DNA of 64,000 nucleotides, from NCBI GenBank assembly GCA_963784135.1, contig CAWAQG010000008.1, positions 124,001 through 188,000 of the forward strand. Direction: 5' to 3'. The first letter of the stretch is position 1; each line of letters opens with the position of its first letter. The position numbers and the translations under genes were made by a program. This document shows, piece after piece, positions 24,563 through 35,126 of the stretch. The notes beneath the pieces are model-generated. The model was not told where the DNA came from. It worked only from the letters and a program-made list of their open reading frames with translations, and ran no database searches. The DNA is from JADFXI01 sp963784135 (lineage in GTDB: Bacteria > Nitrospirota > Thermodesulfovibrionia > Thermodesulfovibrionales > Dissulfurispiraceae).

Positions 24563-25901
24563 GCGGTTACTTATCGTTGAGGATGAAGATACTCTGTGTG
24601 AGTCCCTTAAGAGGGTCTTTTTAAGAGAGCGATACGAAGTTGAAGTGGCGGGAAGCGCTGAGGCGGCCCTTGGTGTAATCGGGGAAGGACATTACAGCCT
24701 GATTATCAGCGACATTATTCTGCCCGGCATGAACGGCATAGAACTCCTGAAGCTTATCAAACAGAGAATGCCCGACCAGCTTGTTGTTATCATGACTGCG
24801 TATGCCTCGCTCGAAACTGCCATAGAGTCCCTCAGGGCCGGCGCCTATGATTATGTCGTCAAGCCGATTATCCACGAAGAGATAAAGCAGATTGTAAAGA
24901 ACGCCCTAAGCCAGAAGGCACTCAAAACCGAGAATATTCTTCTTAGAAAACAGCTCGAAAGAGAGTATGATTTCAGCAGAATAATCGGGGAAAGCCCCGC
25001 AATAAAGAAAATCATCTCCGAAGTAAGGAAGTTTGCGGATGCTAAGAGCAACGTGCTCCTCCTCGGAGAAACCGGCACAGGCAAAGAATTGATTGCCCGG
25101 GCCATTCACTTTAACAGTAAGAGGACGGACAAGCCCTTTGTTCCCATAAACTGCAGCGCTATCCCGGAGAACCTTCTGGAATCAGAACTTTTCGGCCATG
25201 TCAAAGGGGCGTTTACCGGAGCGATAAACTTTAAAAAAGGGATGCTTGAGGAAGCCAATGGAGGGACGGTATTCCTGGATGAAATAGGCAATTTGAGCAT
25301 GGGGCTGCAGTCGAAACTTCTCAGAGTTCTGGAGGATTACCATGTGCGTCCGGTCGGCGGAACACAGAGCGTCAAAATCGACCTCCGCTTTATTTCTGCA
25401 ACAAACAAGGACCTTGAAGCTTCTGTAAAGGAGGGCGCATTCCGGGAGGACCTCTTTTACAGGATTAATGTTATAACAATCAAGTTGCCGCCGCTGAGGG
25501 AAAGAAGAGAGGATATCGGGCCTCTCGTCAAATATTTCTTCCAGAAATTGTCCGGGGATTTGGGCAAGCCGGTCAAGCAAATAGGGGCTGAGACGCTAAA
25601 ACTGCTTATGGACTACAATTGGCCGGGGAATATCAGAGAATTGCAGAACATAATTGAACGCGCCATTCTCATCGCTGATGACGGCATTATAAGCGCCGAA
25701 CACCTGCCCGACAACGTGAAAACAAACAGGCCCTTTACGCAGGAAGTGCTGGAGGACAGGCTTTCTATTGAAGAATATGCCAAGACAGTTATTCAGAAAT
25801 ACCAGCATGAATGTACGGAACAGCAACTCGCGGAGATGCTCGGCATTACAAGAAAGTCTTTATGGGAAAAGAGAAAACGATGGGGAATAAGCAGATCCTG
25901 A
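24555..25901 (+). CDS. NtrC-family sigma-54 response regulator, CbrB-like
   Basis: The 448-aa activator is the evident partner of the preceding kinase, with which it overlaps by 8 bp. An N-terminal receiver domain carries the phospho-accepting D53 (SLIISDIILPG) and the acidic pair near VEDED. The central AAA+ domain has Walker A GETGTGKE and the sigma-54 contact loop GAFTGA. The C-terminal Fis-type helix-turn-helix is TEQQLAEMLGITRKSLWEKRKRWG. It should activate sigma-54 promoters when phosphorylated, and one lies 140 bp downstream. A GTG three bases earlier is an alternative start. Confidence 0.93.
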   Translation: MAERLLIVEDEDTLCESLKRVFLRERYEVEVAGSAEAALGVIGEGHYSLIISDIILPGMNGIELLKLIKQRMPDQLVVIMTAYASLETAIESLRAGAYDYVVKPIIHEEIKQIVKNALSQKALKTENILLRKQLEREYDFSRIIGESPAIKKIISEVRKFADAKSNVLLLGETGTGKELIARAIHFNSKRTDKPFVPINCSAIPENLLESELFGHVKGAFTGAINFKKGMLEEANGGTVFLDEIGNLSMGLQSKLLRVLEDYHVRPVGGTQSVKIDLRFISATNKDLEASVKEGAFREDLFYRINVITIKLPPLRERREDIGPLVKYFFQKLSGDLGKPVKQIGAETLKLLMDYNWPGNIRELQNIIERAILIADDGIISAEHLPDNVKTNRPFTQEVLEDRLSIEEYAKTVIQKYQHECTEQQLAEMLGITRKSLWEKRKRWGISRS

Positions 25902-25917
25902 AGTAGCCCACCCAAGC

Positions 25918-25973
25918 TGTTACCTTTTGTAGCATTACTGCCGATATATTACTTTAAGTTACAAGAATGTTAC
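25918..25973. promoter_or_regulatory. Cluster of five TTAC boxes, candidate enhancer for the CbrB-like regulator
   Basis: TTAC occurs at 25920, 25935, 25949, 25959 and 25970, in contexts TGTTAC, CATTAC, TATTAC, AGTTAC and TGTTAC. The first forms an inverted pair TGTTAC-N5-GTAGCA. The cluster sits 67-122 bp before the sigma-54 promoter, the usual range for an NtrC-type enhancer. CbrB of Pseudomonas is reported to bind GTTAC/GTAAC sequences, which makes this suggestive. It is not proven. Confidence 0.5.
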
Positions 25974-26039
25974 TCAAAAAGCCACCCTATTTTCTAAAAT
26001 CTCTTTGATTTAAAACGTAGTTTTATTATTTTCACGCCG

Positions 26040-26055
26040 TGGTACCTTATTTGCT
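26040..26055 (+). promoter_or_regulatory. rpoN-dependent: Sigma-54 (-24/-12) promoter
   Basis: TGGTACCTTATTTGCT fits the sigma-54 consensus TGGCAC-N5-TTGCW at both invariant dinucleotides, GG at -24 and GC at -12, with correct spacing. It is 28 nt before the ATG of the cNMP/CBS/DUF294 gene and directly downstream of a sigma-54 activator gene. Confidence 0.8.
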
Positions 26056-26083
26056 CTTATTTATAGTTGGGAGAATATAAGGT

Positions 26084-27985
26084 ATGTTTTTTGAGGATGT
26101 GGTTAATTTTTTAAAAAAAACTCCGCCCTTTCAGTTCTTGGATGAGGCTGTCGTGAAAGATATTGCCCGCGGCATATCAATGGAATTTTATCCGAGGAAC
26201 ACTCTTATTTTACGACAGGACGGACCTGCAAGCGGTTCTCTCAGGGTCATAAAAAATGGCGGAGTGAAAATCTCTTTAAAATCAGACGATGGCGAGGATA
26301 TTGTCATAGATTGCCGGGGGGAAGGTGAGAGCTTCGGTCTTGTGTCCCTTATGGGAAAGGAGAAGCAAAAGACAACAATCATAGCTATTGATGATACCGT
26401 ATGTTATCTGATCGACAGGGAAAAAGTTTTTTCACTCATCGATTCCCAGCCGGTGTTTACCGAATATTTTTTACAGGACCATTTTACAAAATACATGGAC
26501 AAGACCTGCAGCGAAATGCGCAAAAGGAGTTTTTTCTACGGCAGCAGCGACCATATTCTGCTGACAACACATGTAGGGGAAATAGCAAATAAAGAGGCCG
26601 TTACTGTCAGCGATGGAGCGACCATACAGGATGCTGCCCAGGAAATGTCCCGGCATAAAATCAGTTCGGTGGTGATTGTGGACGGCAACAATATTCCTGT
26701 GGGTATTGTAACAGACAGGGACCTGGGGGACAAAGTTGTTGCAAAAGGACGGGACCCGGGCGAGACAGTCAGGAATATTATGAGTCTGCCGCTTATAAGG
26801 GTCGATGCAAAGGATTCTTGTTTTGAGGCAGTGCTCAAAATGCTGAAATACAATGTTCAACATTTGCTTGTCATAAAAGACGGCGCGCTCAGCAGCGTTG
26901 TTACCAATCATGATTTCCTGCTGCTTCAGGGGAAATCGCCGCTTTCACTTACGAAAGATATAGAAAACAGGCAGACCATCGAAAGTCTGGCTGCTGTCTC
27001 TGAAAAGATAAACCACCTTGTAGGATTTCTGCTCAAGGAGGGCACTAAGGCAGGCAATATAATGAAGCTTGTCTCTGAACTCAATGACCGCCTGATTAAA
27101 AAGGTGCTTGAGATTGCGGAGCGGAAATTCGGTCCCGCTCCTGTCGCCTATTGCTGGATAGTGTTTGCAAGCCAGGGCCGCAGGGAACAGATATTCAGGA
27201 GAGACCAGTGCAATGCCCTGATATATGAGGATGCGGCCACATCGGACCAGCAGGAAGCAGTTTCCCCTTACTTCTCCGCGTTTACCGCTTTTGTGAAAGA
27301 TAGTCTCGAAAAATGCGGCTTTACCCCTTGCCCGGCGCAATACATGGCGAGCAACTCTCAGTGGCGCCAGCCGCTTAGAGTGTGGAGAAAATACTTCTCG
27401 GACTGGATTACCATCCCTACAGCCGATGCGGCAATAAAGTCACTTATATTTTTTGATTTCAGGCCGCTCTACGGTGAGTTTTCCCTTGCTGATGCATTGC
27501 GGTCAAACCTTGCAGATATTATCAGGCGGCAGAAATTGTATCTGGGACATCTTGCGAATGCAGTGGGGAAGAACAGGCCTCCCCTCGGTTTTCTGAAATC
27601 TTTTGTTGTTGAAAAGAGCGGAGCACATAAAGATGAACTGAATATTAAGATCAAGGGCGCAGCGCCTCTTGTCGATATTGTCAGGCTTTTTGCTCTTGAG
27701 CTGGGGGTGAAAGAGACCTCAACTCTCCAGCGGCTCGAAGCGTTGAGAGATAAGCACGCGATACTCAAAGAATATGCGGATGAGATCGGGCATGCTTTCG
27801 AGTTCCTGACACTGCTCAGGGTCCACCACCAGGCTGACTTGCTGCAGGAAGGCAGGGCCATTGATAATTTTATTAATCCCAACAAACTCAGCAACCTTGA
27901 GAAAAAAACCGTTAAGGACGCCTTCCACTTGATCGCAAGGCTCCAGGACTTGACCATCGACAGGTACAGGCCACTTATGTGGTAA
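26084..27985 (+). CDS. cNMP-binding/CBS/DUF294 putative nucleotidyltransferase signalling protein
   Basis: The 633-aa soluble protein has a cNMP-binding-like fold (about 15-140), a CBS pair (about 165-290; VTVSDGATIQDAAQEMSRHKISSVVIVDG), then a GlnD-like DUF294 nucleotidyltransferase and DUF294_C. Family members commonly sit near acetate permease or acetyl-CoA synthetase genes, as here. The nucleotidyltransferase signature normally reads GSxGRxEQ...DQDNAL. Here it is ASQGRREQIFRRDQCNAL, so the second catalytic Asp is Cys (codon TGC). The cNMP domain also lacks the Arg of the phosphate cassette. It may therefore be a non-catalytic sensor. The gene is the first after the sigma-54 promoter. Confidence 0.88.
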   Translation: MFFEDVVNFLKKTPPFQFLDEAVVKDIARGISMEFYPRNTLILRQDGPASGSLRVIKNGGVKISLKSDDGEDIVIDCRGEGESFGLVSLMGKEKQKTTIIAIDDTVCYLIDREKVFSLIDSQPVFTEYFLQDHFTKYMDKTCSEMRKRSFFYGSSDHILLTTHVGEIANKEAVTVSDGATIQDAAQEMSRHKISSVVIVDGNNIPVGIVTDRDLGDKVVAKGRDPGETVRNIMSLPLIRVDAKDSCFEAVLKMLKYNVQHLLVIKDGALSSVVTNHDFLLLQGKSPLSLTKDIENRQTIESLAAVSEKINHLVGFLLKEGTKAGNIMKLVSELNDRLIKKVLEIAERKFGPAPVAYCWIVFASQGRREQIFRRDQCNALIYEDAATSDQQEAVSPYFSAFTAFVKDSLEKCGFTPCPAQYMASNSQWRQPLRVWRKYFSDWITIPTADAAIKSLIFFDFRPLYGEFSLADALRSNLADIIRRQKLYLGHLANAVGKNRPPLGFLKSFVVEKSGAHKDELNIKIKGAAPLVDIVRLFALELGVKETSTLQRLEALRDKHAILKEYADEIGHAFEFLTLLRVHHQADLLQEGRAIDNFINPNKLSNLEKKTVKDAFHLIARLQDLTIDRYRPLMW

Positions 27986-28096
27986 AGGGGGTGATCGGCA
28001 GAAATTTATTTTTTGGGGAAAACAGCCGGGCAATTTTCCGGAATGCGCTTCACGATGTTGCAGTTGCACCAATTTATATTCTGCGAGGAGGAGAAA

Positions 28097-29413
28097 ATGA
28101 CATCAGTAGAAAATAAAGTGCCGTCCAGAGCATGGGTAGTCACTTTCGCGGGCATGGCAATAAATCTGTGCCTTGGAATCCTTTATGCGTGGAGTGTCTG
28201 GGCCAAGGCACTGATCAATGTAAAAGATGCAGGCAAACCTATGGTCGGGATCAATGAGGGTTGGACTTTCCTTACCAATGCAGAAGCAGCTACCCCGTTT
28301 TCCCTGTGCGTCATTGTTTTTGCAATATTTATGATTGCGGGGGGGCGTATCCAGGACAGGTTCGGGCCCAAAGTCGGCGCAACACTCGGTGGGCTCTGCC
28401 TCGCGGCAGGATGCATACTCGCAGGTTTGATGAAGAGTTATTCGGGTCTTATTATTGGTTTCGGTATCCTTGGCGGTATCGGCATGGGTATAGGCTATGC
28501 AGCTCCCACGCCTGCTGCACTGAAATGGTTTGGTCCCCATAAACGCGGATTGATTGCCGGCCTGGTTGTCGGCGGGTACGGCGGAGCAGCGCTTTATATT
28601 GCGCCGCTGGCACAAAAACTGATCGACACTTATGGTATTTCAGGGAGTTTTATCGGACTCGGTATTTTATTTGCTGTCGTTGTTGTTGTTGCCGGACAGC
28701 TCCTCTCATGGCCGCCCGCGGGATATGTACCGCCAGGCGCCAAAGTGACTGCAGCATCAGCGGCAGTCACAGCAAAGAGACATTCAGCACATGACTGGAG
28801 TGCAGGCGAAATGGCGAAGACATGGCAGTTCTATGCGCTAATCGTCCTGTTCATCGGTTCGACGCAATCAGGCCTCATGATTATTGCAAATGCAGCCGGG
28901 ATCCTGGCAACAACTGCAAAAGGGATACCCTTTTTTGCGTTAAATGCCTGGATACTGGTCTCTTTCGGAGGAGCTGTCAATGCACTGGGCAGGGTTGGCA
29001 CCGGGATGTATTCCGATAAAATCGGCCGGTCTAATGCATACACTTTAAACTGTATCGTTTCGGCCTTGTGTCTCTTTGCAATGCCTTCCATTATCGCGTC
29101 CAAGAACGTTTTTCTACTGTTCCTGGCAATAGGCATAGCTTATTGGCAGTATGGCGGCGGACTTGCTCTACTGCCGGCATTTACGGCGGATTACTACGGC
29201 GCGAAGAACCTCGGTTTCAATTACGGCCTGGTATTTATCGGGTGGGGCTTTGGTTTCTTTATGGCGAGACTGGCAGGAACGATCAAGGATATTACCGGCA
29301 GCCTCGATTATGCCTTCTATCTTTCGGCAGCTGTGCTGATTGTTGCGGTTGTCCTTGTCAGAATCACCCAGCGACCCAACTTGCCCTCAAGAGTGCAAAA
29401 GGCAACAGGATGA
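28097..29413 (+). CDS. MFS transporter, OFA (oxalate/formate antiporter) family
   Basis: This 438-aa inner-membrane carrier has 12 predicted helices. The MFS loop motif GGRIQDRFGPKVGA lies between TM2 and TM3 and GRVGTGMYSDKIGR at the matching place in the second half. OFA members move oxalate, formate, lactate or other monocarboxylates. The context with acetyl-CoA synthetases points to acetate or another short carboxylate. I start at the ATG at 28097 with GAGGAGG just before it. An upstream in-frame ATG at 28013 lacks a ribosome site and adds a non-membrane extension. It is 111 bp after the DUF294 gene and probably in the same operon. Confidence 0.87.
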   Translation: MTSVENKVPSRAWVVTFAGMAINLCLGILYAWSVWAKALINVKDAGKPMVGINEGWTFLTNAEAATPFSLCVIVFAIFMIAGGRIQDRFGPKVGATLGGLCLAAGCILAGLMKSYSGLIIGFGILGGIGMGIGYAAPTPAALKWFGPHKRGLIAGLVVGGYGGAALYIAPLAQKLIDTYGISGSFIGLGILFAVVVVVAGQLLSWPPAGYVPPGAKVTAASAAVTAKRHSAHDWSAGEMAKTWQFYALIVLFIGSTQSGLMIIANAAGILATTAKGIPFFALNAWILVSFGGAVNALGRVGTGMYSDKIGRSNAYTLNCIVSALCLFAMPSIIASKNVFLLFLAIGIAYWQYGGGLALLPAFTADYYGAKNLGFNYGLVFIGWGFGFFMARLAGTIKDITGSLDYAFYLSAAVLIVAVVLVRITQRPNLPSRVQKATG

Positions 29414-29581
29414 AGCATGATAATAAGGCACATTAATAAATGAATAGCGGGCGTATTCCCCGCGTGGCCTTGCACGGAGGTCAGCAAGCGAATATAATGG
29501 AAGATATTCCTTACATTAAGATCCATTGCGGTCTTGCCGCAGGGGGTCTTCAATAAACTAATGATGCAAGGAGGAGAAGCT

Positions 29582-31648
29582 GTGAGCGAAAAACACAAAA
29601 AAGAGGCACTTGAAACAACGGAAGCTGAAATTGCGGTGCATTGGGGTGAAGAGCAATATTTTTATCCTTCAACAAAATTTATCGCGCAGGCGAACATGGC
29701 CGATGAGAAGATTTATGAGCGCTTTTCCCTCGAGAACTTTCCGAATTACTGGAAGGAGTATGCCGATCTCCTGACCTGGTACAAGTATTGGGATGAAATG
29801 CTCGACACGAGCGATGCCCCGTGCTTCAGGTGGTTTAAAGGCGGCCTTATCAATGCGAGCTATAACTGCGTTGACAGGCATCTCGAAAAATATAAGAACA
29901 AGACAGCGATACACTTTGTCCCTGAACTCGAGACCGAAAAGGTCGAGCATGTCACTTACCAGGAGCTGTATGTGAGGGTGAATGAGTTTGCCGCCGTCCT
30001 GAAGGATTATTGCGGTCTGAAGGCGGGTGACAGGGTAACGCTCCATCTGCCGATGACGGCTGAACTGCCCATTACGATGCTGGCATGCGCCAGGCTCGGC
30101 ATTATCCATTCCCAGGTTTTCGGAGGATTCAGCGGAAAGGCCTGCTCTGACAGGATCGTCGACTCGGGAAGCGATTTCCTGATAACGATGGATGCATATT
30201 ACAGGGGCGGACAGCTGATTGATCACAAGGAAAAGGCGGACATTGCTGTTGCGGACGCTGCAAAAGAGGGGAAGAAAGTCGAGAAGGTCCTGGTATGGCA
30301 GCGCTATCCGGGCAAATATTCAGCAAAGACCCCGATGGTTGAAGGCCGCGATGTTTTTGTCAACGATCTGCTGAAGAAATATTACGGGGTCCGGATTGAG
30401 CCGGTGCAGATGCCTGCCGAGGCCCCCCTCTTCCTCATGTATACCAGCGGCACGACCGGAAAGCCCAAAGGCTGCCAGCACAACACAGGCGGGTTCCTTG
30501 CCTATACTGCCGGCACCTCAAAATATGTTCAGGACATCCATCCCGAAGACGTTTACTGGTGTATGGCCGACATTGGATGGATTACCGGCCACTCATACAT
30601 TGTCTACGGGCCGCTTGCTATTGCCGCATCCACCGTTATCTACGAAGGCATCCCGACCTATCCCGATGCAGGCAGGTGCTGGAGGATCGCGCAGGACCTG
30701 GATGTCAACATCTTCCATACGGCGCCTACGGCCATAAGGGCGCTGAGAAAGGTCGGTCCCGATGAGCCGCAGAAATACAATTACCATTTCAAGCATATGA
30801 CCACCGTAGGGGAGCCGATCGAGCCCGAAGTATGGAAGTGGTATTATCACGAGGTCGGCAAAAACGAGGCAGTCATTTGCGATACCTGGTGGCAGACCGA
30901 GACCGGAGGCTTTCTCTGCAGCACCCTGCCCGCGCTAAAGCCGATGAAGCCCGGGAGCGCTGGTCCTGGCATGCCCGGCATTCACCCCATTGTTTATGAT
31001 GATGACGGGAATGTCGTCCCTGCAGGGTCGGGAAAGGCGGGCAATATCTGCATTCGGAACCCCTGGCCGGGCATGTTCCACACCATTTGGGGAGACCGCG
31101 ACCGGTTTGTCAGGCAGTATTTTGAGAGGTACTGTAAAAACCGGAAGAGCAAGGACTGGCGGGATTGGCCTTATCTCACGGGTGATGCCGCGGTGGTGGC
31201 CGCTGACGGGTATGTCCGTATCCTCGGCAGAATCGACGACGTTATCAATGTTTCGGGACACAGACTGGGTACAAAGGAAATCGAGTCTGCTGCGCTCACT
31301 GTTCCTGAGGTTGCGGAAGCTGCGGTTGTTCCTGTTAAGCATGAAATCAAAGGGAAAGAACCTGATCTGTACGTTGCGTTGAAACCCGGACTCAAGGGAG
31401 ACGACCAACTGGCCAAGAAAATATCGAATGCCATTGTCACGGAGATTGGACCTATTGCAAGGCCGAGGAAGGTCTGGATTGTGCCGGACATGCCGAAGAC
31501 CCGCTCAGGAAAGATAATGCGCAGGGTACTCGGCTCTATCTCCAACGGCACGGATGTGGGCGATGTTATGACATTGGCTAATCCAGAAATTGTTGATTTG
31601 ATTACAAAGATGGTGCAGGGAGAGGCAGAGGCCAAGGTCGAGTTTTAG
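29582..31648 (+). CDS. acs: Acetyl-CoA synthetase (AMP-forming), first copy
   Basis: The 688-aa cytoplasmic enzyme activates acetate (or a close carboxylate) with ATP and CoA through an acyl-AMP. Motifs in order are the P-loop-like LFLMYTSGTTGKPKG, the acyl pocket and hinge region DTWWQTETGG, the dynamic loop GRIDDVINVSGHRLG, and the C-terminal PKTRSGKIMRR whose Lys is the usual acetylation target. I use the GTG at 29582 because AAGGAGGAG lies 5 nt upstream. The ATG at 29534 lacks such a site. It follows the OFA carrier by 168 bp. It is longer than copy two and not a close duplicate, so the two may differ in acyl preference. Confidence 0.93.
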   Translation: MSEKHKKEALETTEAEIAVHWGEEQYFYPSTKFIAQANMADEKIYERFSLENFPNYWKEYADLLTWYKYWDEMLDTSDAPCFRWFKGGLINASYNCVDRHLEKYKNKTAIHFVPELETEKVEHVTYQELYVRVNEFAAVLKDYCGLKAGDRVTLHLPMTAELPITMLACARLGIIHSQVFGGFSGKACSDRIVDSGSDFLITMDAYYRGGQLIDHKEKADIAVADAAKEGKKVEKVLVWQRYPGKYSAKTPMVEGRDVFVNDLLKKYYGVRIEPVQMPAEAPLFLMYTSGTTGKPKGCQHNTGGFLAYTAGTSKYVQDIHPEDVYWCMADIGWITGHSYIVYGPLAIAASTVIYEGIPTYPDAGRCWRIAQDLDVNIFHTAPTAIRALRKVGPDEPQKYNYHFKHMTTVGEPIEPEVWKWYYHEVGKNEAVICDTWWQTETGGFLCSTLPALKPMKPGSAGPGMPGIHPIVYDDDGNVVPAGSGKAGNICIRNPWPGMFHTIWGDRDRFVRQYFERYCKNRKSKDWRDWPYLTGDAAVVAADGYVRILGRIDDVINVSGHRLGTKEIESAALTVPEVAEAAVVPVKHEIKGKEPDLYVALKPGLKGDDQLAKKISNAIVTEIGPIARPRKVWIVPDMPKTRSGKIMRRVLGSISNGTDVGDVMTLANPEIVDLITKMVQGEAEAKVEF

Positions 31649-31663
31649 AGGCTGAATTATGAT

Positions 31664-31692
31664 TTGACATAATGTTGCTGAAGGATTAAATT
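31664..31692 (+). promoter_or_regulatory. Candidate promoter of the second acetyl-CoA synthetase
   Basis: A perfect TTGACA (31664-31669), 17 nt, then TAAATT (31687-31692), 78 nt before the gene. The second synthetase may thus have its own constitutive promoter. Confidence 0.5.
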
Positions 31693-31770
31693 AGTAGTCT
31701 GTGAGGATGCCGCTCATGCGCGCATATACTGAAATGCGATACGAAAATACGGGGCGAGGGGGCAGCAGTG

Positions 31771-33741
<1,971 letters not shown>

Positions 33742-33744
33742 TTT

Positions 33745-33811
33745 AAGGGGGCGTTGTTTCCCGGTGTGACAAATCAGCGCGCAGACACCCGGGAAACAAC
33801 GCCCCCTTTTT
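33745..33811 (+). terminator. Strong rho-independent terminator after the acs block
   Basis: The arms AAGGGGGCGTTGTTTCCCGG and CCGGGAAACAACGCCCCCTT pair over about 20 bp, extended by TGT/ACA, and end in a TTTTT run. It starts 4 nt after the acs stop codon. Confidence 0.9.
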
Positions 33812-33824
33812 CATGAGACGGTTT

Positions 33825-33853
33825 TTGCAATGACCTGACCTTTCTGATAAAAT
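33825..33853 (+). promoter_or_regulatory. Promoter of the universal stress protein gene (leaderless)
   Basis: TTGCAA (33825-33830), 17 nt, TAAAAT (33848-33853), then 7 nt to the ATG at 33861. No ribosome-binding site is present. Confidence 0.6.
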
Positions 33854-33860
33854 TGTTGCA

Positions 33861-34727
33861 ATGGTGGATATTAAGAGAATTCTTCTTCCCGTTGATTTCC
33901 CGGACACTTCGCTGCGTGTGATTCATCAGGCTGCGGTATTGGCCCGTCATTTCAATGCCGGGATCGTTATGCTGCATGTTGTGACAGAGCTGGGACAAAC
34001 TGCCGGTGTGCCGGAGGACGGCGCCAGGCTCGCCGGCTGGGATATGCTCGCAGAGGTCATTAGAGGGGCCGAGAGAAACGCGGACGGGTCTCTTGGGCCG
34101 GAGCTCGCCAGCCTTGCCATCAAGCCCGTGTTGGCCAAAGGCCGCGTGGCCCGGGCAATTGTAGAGACTGCTCAGGAGGAAAAAGCCGACCTGATCATGA
34201 TGCCGTCCCATGGCCGCACATTCTCGCGGTTTCTTATGGGTTCTGTGACAGCGAAAGTACTGCACTGGACAGAGTGCCCTGTTTGGACCGACGCCCACCT
34301 GGAAAGACCGCCGGAGCAGGAGTTTGCGGTCCGCCATGTCCTGTGCGCGGTCGATTTTACCCCCCATAATCGCAAAGCCGTGTCGTGGGCCATGCAAATG
34401 GCCGCCAAATTCAGTGCCCGTCTCACTCTCGCTTATGTTACTCCCGGGGTGGAGTTGTGGGGGCCGGGCGGCAGCTACGTCAATCAGGAATTGAAAGAGG
34501 TGCTTGTAGGCGACGCTTCCCGGCATTTCGCAGAGCTTCAGCAAGAGACAGGCATCAATGCAGAAGTATTTATCGGCAGTGGTGACGTACCCATGGTGCT
34601 GGGCCAGGCTGCGAAGCAGACGAAGGCGGATTTGCTCGTTACAGGGTGCCGTCCTTATGGCCTTCACCTGCGGACCCACGGCTACGCAATCATTTGCGCA
34701 GTGCCGATCCCGGTGCTGAGCATATGA
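33861..34727 (+). CDS. Tandem-domain universal stress protein
   Basis: The 288-aa protein holds two UspA domains (about 1-145 and 153-288). Each begins with a beta strand of the type RILLPVDFPD / VLCAVDFTPHNRKAV. The first domain keeps the ATP-loop-like MMPSHGRTFSRFLMGSVTAKVL. The second is degenerate there (TGCRPYGLHLRTHGYAII). Usp proteins are cytoplasmic and associated with energy or oxidative stress; the biochemical role is usually unclear. It lies after the acs terminator with its own promoter. Confidence 0.88.
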   Translation: MVDIKRILLPVDFPDTSLRVIHQAAVLARHFNAGIVMLHVVTELGQTAGVPEDGARLAGWDMLAEVIRGAERNADGSLGPELASLAIKPVLAKGRVARAIVETAQEEKADLIMMPSHGRTFSRFLMGSVTAKVLHWTECPVWTDAHLERPPEQEFAVRHVLCAVDFTPHNRKAVSWAMQMAAKFSARLTLAYVTPGVELWGPGGSYVNQELKEVLVGDASRHFAELQQETGINAEVFIGSGDVPMVLGQAAKQTKADLLVTGCRPYGLHLRTHGYAIICAVPIPVLSI

Positions 34728-34831
34728 GTGTTAAGCAGCATTGATTTTTTGGCCAAAACTTGCAGGCTTCAACCGGAAAATCGATAGTGCGATAAGCGCG
34801 TCAAGCGAGCGGGGTTTATATTGTGCGTTTA

Positions 34832-34861
34832 TTGACAATAGCCGGACGATTGATTTAAAAT
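34832..34861 (+). promoter_or_regulatory. Promoter of the mdtABC-like operon
   Basis: A perfect TTGACA (34832-34837), 18 nt, then TAAAAT (34856-34861). The expected start of transcription falls at about 34868, inside the palindrome that follows. Confidence 0.65.
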
Positions 34862-34867
34862 CATTTC

Positions 34868-34887
34868 ATGTAAGTAAGCACTTACAT
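34868..34887. promoter_or_regulatory. Palindromic operator, TetR-family style
   Basis: ATGTAAGTAAGCACTTACAT has perfect 8-bp arms (ATGTAAGT/ACTTACAT) around AAGC. TetR/AcrR-type efflux repressors typically bind palindromes of this GTAAGT-type sequence. Placed at the transcription start of an RND operon it should block initiation. The cognate repressor gene is not in the window. Confidence 0.65.
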
Positions 34888-35126
34888 TTGATGGAAGGAG
34901 ATTGTTCAGTGCATCGTAACCTTTCAGCATATTTAGGCGACTATAAATATAATGTAGTAATTCACCACAGAAACTACTGAAAACATGGATTCCCGACTGC
35001 CACACCACAGAAAGCCTGAGACAATCAGGGAACCCCGGGTATGGCAATGACGGCTTTTATCGTGAAAATGTTTTTTCCTATGTACTCTGTGGTTAATATT
35101 TGACAATTCCGGAGGAGGAAAAATTA

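Larger units (their letters stand above)
34728..35126. other. Regulatory intergenic region upstream of the first RND operon
   Basis: This 400-bp gap holds a promoter (34832-34861), a palindromic operator (34868-34887) and, at about 34985-35053, a degenerate relative of the dispersed palindromes (ATTCCCGA...GGGAAC...GGCAATGACGG). A possible 23-codon leader frame starts at GTG 34910 after AAGGAG and stops at TGA 34979-34981. I cannot support it as a real gene. No regulator gene is present. Confidence 0.6.

Noticed and set aside
33774..34679. 301-codon minus-strand frame
   Set aside because: Antisense to the universal stress protein gene and overlapping the acs terminator; no recognisable domain.
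34910..34981. 23-codon leader peptide before the RND operon
   Set aside because: AAGGAG is present but the peptide has no attenuation-like codon run and the region is repeat-derived further on; insufficient support.
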